Below are positions 16,397-23,868 of a DNA stretch of 30,323 nt, in pieces. Origin of the DNA: JBJHDF01 sp050486405 (lineage in GTDB: Bacteria; Pseudomonadota; Gammaproteobacteria; Pseudomonadales; Cellvibrionaceae). Positions within the stretch are counted from its first letter, which is position 1. The number at the start of each line of letters is the position of its first letter. The notes beneath the pieces are model-generated. The model saw only the letters and a program-made list of their open reading frames with translations. It was not told the origin of the DNA and ran no database searches. Both the position numbers and the translations under genes were made by a program. The stretch covers positions 1-30,323 of the forward strand of contig JBJHDF010000036.1 of NCBI GenBank assembly GCA_050486405.1. Reading direction: 5' to 3'.

Positions 16397-16411
16397 TGGT
16401 CTAATTGACCA
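16397..16411. promoter_or_regulatory. Palindromic operator candidate before the xylanase
   Basis: TGGTC-TAATT-GACCA forms a perfect 5-bp inverted repeat with an AT-rich centre, 83 bp before the xylanase ATG. It resembles half-sites used by GntR-type regulators, but the spacing fits none that is recalled exactly. No AGCGCT-type xyl-box occurs in this gap. Confidence 0.35.
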
Positions 16412-16494
16412 ACAGGGGTGGCGGTCACGGCGTCCAGATGGCGCTGGCCTCTGCCTTTCCTTGACATGACAACACCAGAAATCAGGGGTTACCC

Positions 16495-17952
16495 ATGAAT
16501 TATGCAATTAAACTGTGCCTGGGCGCGGCCCTGCTGATGTCCCAGGCCGCGGCGGCGGCCCCTTTGGCGCAGGGTCACGATAAATTTCTCGGCGGCATCT
16601 TCGCGCCCTCCCAGATCGAGGGGTTCACCAACTATTTCAATCAGGTGACCCCGGAAAACGCCGGCAAGTGGGGCGCGGTGAACAATGACGCCAGCAAACC
16701 GGATGATATGTACCTGGACAGCTGGTTTACCGGAGGCTGGCACGGAGGTCTGGACAACGCCTTCAATCTTGCCAAGAACAACGGCTTTGTGTTTCGCATG
16801 CATGTGCTGGTGTGGGGCAACCAGCAGCCCCAATGGATCGCCAACCTCCCGCCGAACGAGCAGTTGGATGCCATTCACGAGTGGTTCGATGCCCTGGCCG
16901 CCCGCTACAACCATGACCGCGGCGGTTTCGACTATATCGAAGTGGTGAACGAGCCGGTCAACGATCCTCCCAATGAGGTTCAGTCCGGCGGTGACGGCGG
17001 AAACTATATCAATGCCCTGGGCGGCGAGGGTGAGACCGGCTGGGATTGGGCGCTGGAAGCCTTCCGCATGGCGCGCACCTACTTCCCCGACTCCAAACTC
17101 ATGGTCAACGAATACAATGTGGTGAACAATCCCGGTGTGTTGAACAGCTACATGGAACTGATCGATTTGCTACACCAGGAAGGATTGCTCGATGCCATCG
17201 GCGTTCAGGGACACGCCTTCTCCACGGGCGGCAGCATGGATGGCGTGCGCTCTCATCTGGATCAATTGGCCGAGTTTGGCCTGCCTATTTACGTGACCGA
17301 ACTGGATATCGATGGCGCCAACGATCGCACGCAGTTGCTGAGTTACCGGCGCATCTTTCCCACGTTCTGGGAGCACCCGGCAGTGGCCGGCGTAACGCTC
17401 TGGGGTTTTCGGCCGGGTATGTGGCGCTCCGAGCAGCGCGCCTTTCTGATCGATGAAGACGGCAACGAAAGGCCCGCTCTGCACTGGTTGCGCTGCTATT
17501 TGCAATGCGATCAGGTCACCGTGATTCCGGGGCAGGCGCTGCCCGCCAGCGAGGACTCACCCAGCGGTCGGCAACTGGGTGAGGTGGTGGCTCACAGCCC
17601 CAACGGCGACATTACCAACTGGGAAATCGTTGGCGCCTCCACCGATCCGTCGCTGTTTACCATCAGCGCCGGTGGCATGTTGTCCATCGCCGGCAACGCC
17701 TGTCTGGATTACGCCCAGGCGTCGTCCCATGAGTTGCAACTGGTGGCCCACGACAGTCAGGGTGCCAGCGAGCCCGAAGTGTTCACGGTAAATGTACTGC
17801 AGGGCAACGGCAGTTGCGTTGCGGGTGCAACGCCACCCGGCAGCGACGTGCCCCGCTCCTCGTCCTCCGGCGGTGCTTTCGGCGCCGGCTTTCTGCTGAT
17901 ATTGCTGGCGCTGCTGGCAGTCGGCTTACCCTGGTACAGGCGGCGCGATTGA
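16495..17952 (+). CDS. Secreted endo-1,4-beta-xylanase, GH10, with GlyGly-CTERM tail
   Basis: Cuts the xylan backbone outside the cell. The 485-residue protein has a signal peptide ending near AAAAAP (about residue 22), then a GH10 barrel to about residue 340. The substrate-site NQVTPENAGKWG, HVLVWG, acid/base Glu153 (VVNEP) and nucleophile Glu269 (YVTELDIDG) are all present. A cadherin-like beta domain follows (about 345-440). The end is a Ser-rich SSSSGG at 455-460, a hydrophobic helix and YRRRD, the pattern of GlyGly-CTERM proteins processed by rhombosortase. No carbohydrate-binding module is seen. The aldo/keto reductase begins one base after the stop, so they are probably cotranscribed. 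Confidence 0.94.
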   Translation: MNYAIKLCLGAALLMSQAAAAAPLAQGHDKFLGGIFAPSQIEGFTNYFNQVTPENAGKWGAVNNDASKPDDMYLDSWFTGGWHGGLDNAFNLAKNNGFVFRMHVLVWGNQQPQWIANLPPNEQLDAIHEWFDALAARYNHDRGGFDYIEVVNEPVNDPPNEVQSGGDGGNYINALGGEGETGWDWALEAFRMARTYFPDSKLMVNEYNVVNNPGVLNSYMELIDLLHQEGLLDAIGVQGHAFSTGGSMDGVRSHLDQLAEFGLPIYVTELDIDGANDRTQLLSYRRIFPTFWEHPAVAGVTLWGFRPGMWRSEQRAFLIDEDGNERPALHWLRCYLQCDQVTVIPGQALPASEDSPSGRQLGEVVAHSPNGDITNWEIVGASTDPSLFTISAGGMLSIAGNACLDYAQASSHELQLVAHDSQGASEPEVFTVNVLQGNGSCVAGATPPGSDVPRSSSSGGAFGAGFLLILLALLAVGLPWYRRRD

Positions 17953-17953
17953 G

Positions 17954-18934
17954 ATGAAGCAGCGAGCGCTGGGCAGCAGTGATCTTCAGGTCAGCCAGGT
18001 AGGGCTGGGGTGCTGGCAGTTTGGCGGTGATTTCGGCCCCATCGGTGCCGCCAAGGTGCACCAGATCATCGACCAGGCGCTGGCGTCGGGCGTGAACTTT
18101 TTTGATACGGCGGATGTGTACGGCGCCGGCGCCAGCGAAAGCTATCTCGGCGAGCATCTGGTCGACCTGAAACCGGCGCCGGTTATCGCCACCAAATACG
18201 GTCGCGGGCCGGGCAGCTACCCCGACGGTTATTCCCTCACGGGTCTGCGGGATTCCGTGAAGCGCGCCCAGGATCGTCTGCGACGGCACAGTATCGACCT
18301 GCTGCAGTTGCACTGCGTGCCCACCGAGGTGTTGCGGCGCGGTGAAATCTTTGACTGGCTGCGCACCGTGCAGCAGGAAGGCCATATCCGCTATTTCGGC
18401 GCCAGCGTGGAAACGGTGGAGGAGGGGCTGCTCTGTGTGCAGCAGCCGGGGCTGACGTCCCTGCAGGTGATCTACAACCTGTTCCGCCAGAAACTGCGCG
18501 AGGAACTGCTGCCGGTGGCGGCCGATCACCGGGTGGGCATCATCGCCCGGTTGCCGTTGGCCAGCGGCCTGCTCAGCGGCCGCTACAACGAGCAGACCCG
18601 CTTTGCCGACACCGATCACCGTCACTACAACCGGGACGGTCAGGCATTCAATGTGGGCGAAACCTTCGCCGGCATTCCCTTTGAAACCGGCGTCAAACTG
18701 GTGCGCCAATTGGACAGTCTGCGCCCCGGGGGCTATACCCTGGCGCAGATGGCGGTGCGCTGGCTGCTCGACCAGCCGGCGGTGACCACGGTCATCCCCG
18801 GCGCCAGTTCCCCCGCCCAGGTCCGGGCCAATGCCGAAATCGGCAGGCTCGATCCCTTGCCGGACGACCTGCACCGGCAACTGGCGGATTTCTACAAGGC
18901 AAAAGTGGCAGAGCATATTCGCGGGGCTTATTAG
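17954..18934 (+). CDS. Aldo/keto reductase
   Basis: Cytoplasmic NAD(P)H-dependent oxidoreductase with a TIM barrel. The 326 residues include the catalytic tetrad Asp51, Tyr56, Lys81 and His120 (FFDTADVYGAG, ATKYGRG and LLQLHCV). The C-terminal cofactor region carries TTVIPGASSPAQVRANAE. The ATG follows the xylanase stop by one base, implying translational coupling, so it may act on a sugar or sugar acid from xylan breakdown; the substrate is unknown. Its TAG stop overlaps the stop of the opposite GH84 gene by four bases. Confidence 0.9.
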   Translation: MKQRALGSSDLQVSQVGLGCWQFGGDFGPIGAAKVHQIIDQALASGVNFFDTADVYGAGASESYLGEHLVDLKPAPVIATKYGRGPGSYPDGYSLTGLRDSVKRAQDRLRRHSIDLLQLHCVPTEVLRRGEIFDWLRTVQQEGHIRYFGASVETVEEGLLCVQQPGLTSLQVIYNLFRQKLREELLPVAADHRVGIIARLPLASGLLSGRYNEQTRFADTDHRHYNRDGQAFNVGETFAGIPFETGVKLVRQLDSLRPGGYTLAQMAVRWLLDQPAVTTVIPGASSPAQVRANAEIGRLDPLPDDLHRQLADFYKAKVAEHIRGAY

Positions 18935-19998
18935 TCAGTAAGGCAGGCCGGGTCGAAAGCATAGGCGCCGTCCAGCCAATCCAGCAGTTCCCGGGCAGCC
19001 GGGTGGTCGAACTCCCGGTAGCGGGCACGCAGTGCTTCCCGCTGCCGGGTATCCAGCGCCTCCAGTCCACTGTCCTGCAACAGCGCTAAGTCCTCCTGCA
19101 GCCGAGTGGCCATGGCCGCCGGACACTGGGCCAGGCAGGCCGATGCCAAGGCCTGCTTCGGGTCATAGGCGTTGCCCTCCCGGTAGGCCCGGGGCAGGGT
19201 GGCCAGGGGGATACGCGACAAGCGCGGCTGATTCATGGGGTTGACGGCGTGGCCGGCCAGCAGCGGGGCCAGTTGCGCCCGGTCGGCGCCGAAGGCGCGC
19301 AACAACAGTCTTGGTGCCCGCTGGGTGCTGTCGTTCACCGGGTAGTTGTCCCAGAGAAAGGGTTTGCGCCCCAGCAGCCGGGTGACTTCCGCCAGGTGGT
19401 CGGCCGGGTACTGGTCCGAGCAGACCCTGGGGCCAGTCCAGAACAGGTCGATTGAGGGGCGCAGACCGCTGCCCAGTTCTTCCCAATAGCCCTCCGGCCG
19501 TGCCCCGAAGACCTTTTCCAGCACCGGATCGGTGCTGTAGTAGGTGGGGCAGAGTATCAGGCGGCGGGCGCTGCTGACCTCGGCGGCGCAGTGGGCCAGA
19601 TCGATCTGGCGGGCGGCCAGTTCCGGCAGGTCACCGCGCATGTCGTCGAACAGCAGACAGAGGATGTCCGGTGCCAGGGTGTTGAGGCGCTGAATCTTTT
19701 GCGTCAGGGCGGCCCGGGCCGGCGCCGGGGACTCCCGGTACAGTTCCAGCGGACTGAGCCCCAGGCCAAAGGCAATACCCTGGTCGGCGCACTGCTGGCG
19801 CAGACGCAGCAGTTCCCGCCACTGATCCCCGGGCCAATCCCGCTGCCAGTGCCGGCGCAGACAGGCATCGCCCTTGGGGGCGTAGATATAGAAGTGATAG
19901 CCCTCGCCAGCCAGAAATTCGGCGCAGGCACGGCGTTCCGCCCAGGGCCAGGGCCGGCCAAAAAAGCCTTCGATGACGCCGATGTCGGGGGTTGGCAA
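18931..19998 (-). CDS. GH84 beta-N-acetylglucosaminidase (O-GlcNAcase/NAGidase-like), compact, no signal peptide
   Basis: Predicted to remove beta-linked GlcNAc by substrate-assisted catalysis. Residues 6-17 (IGVIEGFFGRPW) and the twin aspartates Asp118-Asp119 in LLFDDMRGD are the hallmarks of GH84; the WDNYPVND segment further on is also typical. The start is taken as TTG at 19996-19998 with GGAG six bases upstream, giving 355 residues. A 44-residue in-frame extension upstream is Arg/Pro-rich, unlike the family, and would overlap the pgi promoter. There is no signal peptide, so the enzyme should be cytoplasmic, unusual against the large secreted GH84 enzymes of clostridia and Bacteroides. 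Substrate unknown: muropeptide-, chitin- or protein-linked GlcNAc are options. Confidence 0.88.
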   Translation of the reverse strand: MPTPDIGVIEGFFGRPWPWAERRACAEFLAGEGYHFYIYAPKGDACLRRHWQRDWPGDQWRELLRLRQQCADQGIAFGLGLSPLELYRESPAPARAALTQKIQRLNTLAPDILCLLFDDMRGDLPELAARQIDLAHCAAEVSSARRLILCPTYYSTDPVLEKVFGARPEGYWEELGSGLRPSIDLFWTGPRVCSDQYPADHLAEVTRLLGRKPFLWDNYPVNDSTQRAPRLLLRAFGADRAQLAPLLAGHAVNPMNQPRLSRIPLATLPRAYREGNAYDPKQALASACLAQCPAAMATRLQEDLALLQDSGLEALDTRQREALRARYREFDHPAARELLDWLDGAYAFDPACLTD

Positions 19999-20114
19999 GG
20001 GGAACTCCAGCAGTGGGCACAGGCGGTTCAGCTTAGCGGCCCGGCGCGAGCTTGGGAAGGGCCGGGAGAGGCCCCGACGGCGGCGTGCCAATTGCCCCGG
20101 CGGCGCCACGCGAA

Positions 20115-20143
20115 TTGACAGAATGACCATATCTGCCTATGAT
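20115..20143 (+). promoter_or_regulatory. Near-consensus sigma-70 promoter for the pgi operon
   Basis: TTGACA at 20115-20120 is followed after exactly 17 nt by TATGAT at 20138-20143. The -35 box is perfect and the -10 box differs from consensus at one base. Transcription should begin near 20150, about 194 nt before the pgi ATG. Confidence 0.8.
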
Positions 20144-20149
20144 AGCCGC

Positions 20150-20343
20150 CTTTTCGCGCCGCGTTATTTCCGTGTTCAGCCGTCGCTCACAGCGCACGTT
20201 CGCCTTCGCAATCGAACTTCTGCCCGAATTATTCGCTGCACCGGCATTGGCTTGACGCCGACGCCGGAGGTGAGCCAGCGGGCGCCGCCGGAATGCGATC
20301 TATTGAACTGCCAGGTTAAACAGCTTTTACAAGGGGTTATCAC
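20150..20343 (+). other. Long, possibly structured 5' leader of pgi
   Basis: With the gaps on either side of the promoter, 19999-20343 is free of genes once the short GH84 start is used. In the transcribed part, CGCTG (20234-20238) pairs with CAGCG (20276-20280), and inside it CCGGC (20241-20245) pairs with GCCGG (20263-20267), making a branched or bulged stem. AAGGGG at 20331-20336 is the pgi ribosome-binding site. No known riboswitch was recognised. Confidence 0.4.
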
Positions 20344-21993
20344 ATGGCCAGACCCAACGAATTGTCCAGTTGGCAAACCCTGACCCGGCTCGCCGGTCAG
20401 CTCCGGGACACCCGCATCAGTGAGCTGTTCAGCAGCGATGCCGAGCGGTTCGAGCACTTCTCCCTGCAACCGCCCCACATGCTTTTCGATTTCTCCAAGA
20501 ACCTGATCACCGCCGAGGTGAAAGAGGCACTGCTGTCCCTGGCGCGCGAGAGCGATCTGGAGTCCTGGCGCGAGCAGATGTTCAGTGCCGCGCACATCAA
20601 TCGCACCGAAGACCGGGCAGTGATGCACGTGGCCCTGCGCGACCGCTCCGGCCAGCCGATTATCATCGACGGCGAGGATGTGCGGCCCACCGTGGAGCGG
20701 GAGCTGGCGCGCATGCGGCAACTGGTGGAACGGGTGCGCGGTGGTCAGTGGCGCGGCTACACCGACAAGGCCATCACCGACGTGGTGAGCATCGGCATCG
20801 GCGGCTCCAACCTGGGCCCCCTGATGGTCACCGAGGCGCTGGATGCCTACAGCGACGGCAAGCTGGCGCTGCACTATGTGTCCAACGTGGACGGCGTGCA
20901 GATCGCCCAGGTGCTGGCCCGGGTCAACCCGGAGACTACCCTCTTCGTCATTGCCTCCAAGACCTTCACCACCCAGGAAACCATGACCAACGCCCGCACC
21001 GCCGAGCGCTGGTTTCTGGACGCGGCCGGCGACAAAAAAATGATCGACCGTCACTTTGTGGCCGTGTCGTCCAACAAGGAAAAAGCCACCGCATTCGGCG
21101 TGGCGGAAGAGAATATTTTTGAAATGTGGGACTGGGTGGGCGGACGCTTCTCCCTCTGGTCCGCCATCGGTCTGCCCATCGCCCTGGGCCTGGGCTTTGA
21201 ACAGTTCGAGCAGTTGTTGCAGGGCGCCCATGACATGGACCGCCATTTCCGCGAAGCGCCGCTGGCGGAAAACGCGCCGGTGATGCTGGCGCTGGTGGGC
21301 ATCTGGCACAGCAACTTTATGGGCTATCCGGCCCAGGCGTTGCTGCCCTACGACCAGTGTCTGCACCGCCTGCCCGCTTACATGCAGCAGGCGGAGATGG
21401 AGAGCAACGGCAAGTCGGTGAACTGGGACGGCGAGCTGCTCACCTACCGCAGCTGTCCGCTGATCTGGGGCGAGGTGGGCATCAACGGTCAGCACGCTTT
21501 CTATCAGTATCTGCATCAGGGCACTGACATCATTCCCGCCGACTTTATCGGTTCCGTGCACAGCAATATCGATGTGCCCGGTCACCACGACACCCTGATG
21601 GCCAACTTTTTCGCCCAGTCCCAGGCCATGATGCAGGGCATCGACGCCGACCAGGTGCGGCGCGAGCTCACCGCCAAGGGGTTGTCGCCGGAGCGTATCG
21701 ACGCGCTGGTGCCGCACAAGGTGCATCGCGGCAATCGCCCCACCAACACGCTGCTGCTGGAGCGGGTGGACGCCCGCACTCTGGGCGCCCTGATCGCGCT
21801 TTACGAGCACAAGATTTTTGTGCAGGGCATCATCTGGCGTGTGCACTCCTTCGACCAGTGGGGGGTGGAGCTGGGTAAGGTGCTGGCCGCCGGCATTCAG
21901 CCGGAGCTGGAGCCGGGGCAGGGTGTCAGCGTCCGTCACGACGGTTCCACCCGCAACCTGATGGAATACTACAAAAGCAGGAAGAAGCAGTAA
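20344..21993 (+). CDS. pgi: Glucose-6-phosphate isomerase
   Basis: Interconverts glucose-6-phosphate and fructose-6-phosphate. The 549 residues equal the E. coli enzyme. Marks are SIGIGGSNLGP (about 149-159), SKTFTTQET in the phosphate-binding region, Glu377 in the GEVGINGQHAF segment, a His pair at 414-415 (GHHDTLMANFF), and Lys512 in the C-terminal signature DQWGVELGK. AAGGGG lies 7 nt before the ATG. It heads a run of eight same-strand genes; edd starts 29 bp downstream. With zwf in the same run it would feed fructose-6-phosphate into the Entner-Doudoroff route. Confidence 0.98.
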   Translation: MARPNELSSWQTLTRLAGQLRDTRISELFSSDAERFEHFSLQPPHMLFDFSKNLITAEVKEALLSLARESDLESWREQMFSAAHINRTEDRAVMHVALRDRSGQPIIIDGEDVRPTVERELARMRQLVERVRGGQWRGYTDKAITDVVSIGIGGSNLGPLMVTEALDAYSDGKLALHYVSNVDGVQIAQVLARVNPETTLFVIASKTFTTQETMTNARTAERWFLDAAGDKKMIDRHFVAVSSNKEKATAFGVAEENIFEMWDWVGGRFSLWSAIGLPIALGLGFEQFEQLLQGAHDMDRHFREAPLAENAPVMLALVGIWHSNFMGYPAQALLPYDQCLHRLPAYMQQAEMESNGKSVNWDGELLTYRSCPLIWGEVGINGQHAFYQYLHQGTDIIPADFIGSVHSNIDVPGHHDTLMANFFAQSQAMMQGIDADQVRRELTAKGLSPERIDALVPHKVHRGNRPTNTLLLERVDARTLGALIALYEHKIFVQGIIWRVHSFDQWGVELGKVLAAGIQPELEPGQGVSVRHDGSTRNLMEYYKSRKKQ

Positions 21994-22022
21994 ACGAACC
22001 ACGGTATTGACTTGGTATTGGG

Positions 22023-23846
22023 ATGACAGACAAGAAACTGCTTGAGATAACGGCGCGCATCGTGGCCCGCAGCCGGGACTCCCGCGCCGCCTATCTGGAA
22101 AAGATCCAGGGCATGCGCAGCGACGGCCCCACCCGGCGCCGTCTGTCCTGCGGCAACCTGGCCCACGGCTTTGCCGCCTGCAGTGCGGCGGACAAGGAGG
22201 CACTGGCCGAAGGCGACGCGCCCAACCTGGCCATCGTCTCCGCCTACAACGAGATGCTGTCGGCCCACGAGCCCTACGCCAGCTATCCGCCGCTGATCCG
22301 AGAAGCGGCCCACCGGGCGGGCATGACCGCCCAGTTTGCCGGCGGTGTGCCGGCCATGTGCGACGGTGTCACCCAGGGCCGCGACGGCATGGAGCTGTCC
22401 CTGTTCAGCCGCGATGTGATCGCCATGGCCACCGCCGTGGCTCTGTCCCACGACATGTTCGACGGTGCCATGTACCTGGGCGTCTGCGACAAGATTGTTC
22501 CCGGTCTGCTGATGGGCGCCCTGTCCTTCGGCCACCTGCCCAGCATCTTCATCCCCGCCGGCCCCATGACGCCGGGCCTACCCAACGCCGAGAAGGTGCG
22601 GGTGCGCCAGTTGTTTGCCGAGGGCAAGGTGGGCCGCAGGGAACTGCTGGACGCCGAGAGTCAGTCCTACCACGGCCCGGGCACCTGCACCTTTTACGGC
22701 ACCGCCAACAGTAACCAGATGCTGATGGAAATCATGGGCTTGCACCTGCCCGGCAGTTCCTTCGTCAACCCCTACACCGGTATGCGCGATGCGCTGACCC
22801 GGGCTGCGGTCAGCCAATTGGCGGACATTACCCGCCGCGACGGTGGTTGTTATACGCCCCTGGCGGACATCGTCGATGAGAAATCGGTGGTCAACGGCAT
22901 GGTGGGCCTGCTGGCCACCGGCGGTTCCACCAACCACGCCCTGCACATTGTTGCCATCGCCCGGGCGGCGGGCATCAAGGTCACCTGGCAGGATCTGTCG
23001 GACCTGTCCGAAATCATTCCCCTGTTGTGTCGTATCTACCCCAACGGCCTGGCTGACATCAACCGCTTTCAGGCGGTGGGGGGCATGGGCTATCTGATGC
23101 GCGAGCTGCGCGACGCCGGCCTGCTGCACGATGATGTCAAGACCGTCATGGGCGAGGGCGGTCTGGAACCCTACACCCGCGAGCCGTTTCTTGACGGCGA
23201 GAACCTGGTCTGGCAAGCGGCGCCGGAAACCAGCCTGGACGACGGCGTCCTGCGCCCGGCCAGCCGGCCATTCAGCCCCGAGGGTGGTCTGCGGTTGATA
23301 CAGGGCAATCTCGGCCGCAGTGTCATGAAGGTCTCTGCCGTCAAGGAGGAGCACCGGCGGGTCACAGCGCCGGCGCTGGTCTTTGACAACCAGGACGATA
23401 TGCTGGCAGCCTTCAAGGCCGGCAAGCTGGAGCAGGACTTTATCGCCGTGGTGCGCTTCCAGGGCCCCAAGGCCAACGGCATGCCGGAGCTGCACAAGCT
23501 CACACCCAGCCTGGGGGTGCTCCAGGACCGGGGTTTCAAGGTGGCACTGGTCACTGATGGTAGAATGTCCGGTGCCTCTGGTAAGATTCCCGCCGCCATT
23601 CATCTGAGCCCCGAGGCGTTGGATGACGGTCCCATCGGCCTGGTGTGCGACGGCGACATGATCGAACTGGACGCCGACGCCGGCAAGCTGGAGCTGCTGG
23701 TGGACGCTGCAGAGCTGGCTGCGCGCCAACGCCGGAGACCGGATCTGTCGGCCAACCGGCAGGGTATGGGCCGGGAGTTGTTCTCCCCCCTGCGCGCCGC
23801 CGTTGGGCCAGCCGAAGAAGGCGCCACCGTGTTTGGTTGGGAATAA
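22023..23846 (+). CDS. edd: 6-phosphogluconate dehydratase
   Basis: First dedicated enzyme of the Entner-Doudoroff pathway: dehydrates 6-phosphogluconate to KDPG. The 607 residues match the Edd branch of the IlvD/Edd family rather than IlvD. Cys155 (GVCDKIVPG) and Cys222 (GPGTCTFYGTANSN) are the expected [4Fe-4S] ligands, and the late VTDGRMSGASGKIPAAIH is the family signature. The ribosome-binding site before ATG 22023 is weak, so translation may depend on coupling with pgi. zwf begins 22 bp after the stop. Confidence 0.97.
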   Translation: MTDKKLLEITARIVARSRDSRAAYLEKIQGMRSDGPTRRRLSCGNLAHGFAACSAADKEALAEGDAPNLAIVSAYNEMLSAHEPYASYPPLIREAAHRAGMTAQFAGGVPAMCDGVTQGRDGMELSLFSRDVIAMATAVALSHDMFDGAMYLGVCDKIVPGLLMGALSFGHLPSIFIPAGPMTPGLPNAEKVRVRQLFAEGKVGRRELLDAESQSYHGPGTCTFYGTANSNQMLMEIMGLHLPGSSFVNPYTGMRDALTRAAVSQLADITRRDGGCYTPLADIVDEKSVVNGMVGLLATGGSTNHALHIVAIARAAGIKVTWQDLSDLSEIIPLLCRIYPNGLADINRFQAVGGMGYLMRELRDAGLLHDDVKTVMGEGGLEPYTREPFLDGENLVWQAAPETSLDDGVLRPASRPFSPEGGLRLIQGNLGRSVMKVSAVKEEHRRVTAPALVFDNQDDMLAAFKAGKLEQDFIAVVRFQGPKANGMPELHKLTPSLGVLQDRGFKVALVTDGRMSGASGKIPAAIHLSPEALDDGPIGLVCDGDMIELDADAGKLELLVDAAELAARQRRRPDLSANRQGMGRELFSPLRAAVGPAEEGATVFGWE

Positions 23847-23868
23847 AAGAACGAGGATTACCTGTACT

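Noticed and set aside
16461..16494. TTGACA at 16461-16466 as a xylanase promoter
   Set aside because: No -10 box follows; the expected position is AGGGGTT, which is the ribosome-binding region.
19999..20130. 44-residue N-terminal extension of the GH84 protein
   Set aside because: Arg/Pro-rich, unlike the family, and overlapping a near-perfect promoter on the other strand; TTG 19998 has GGAG at the right distance.
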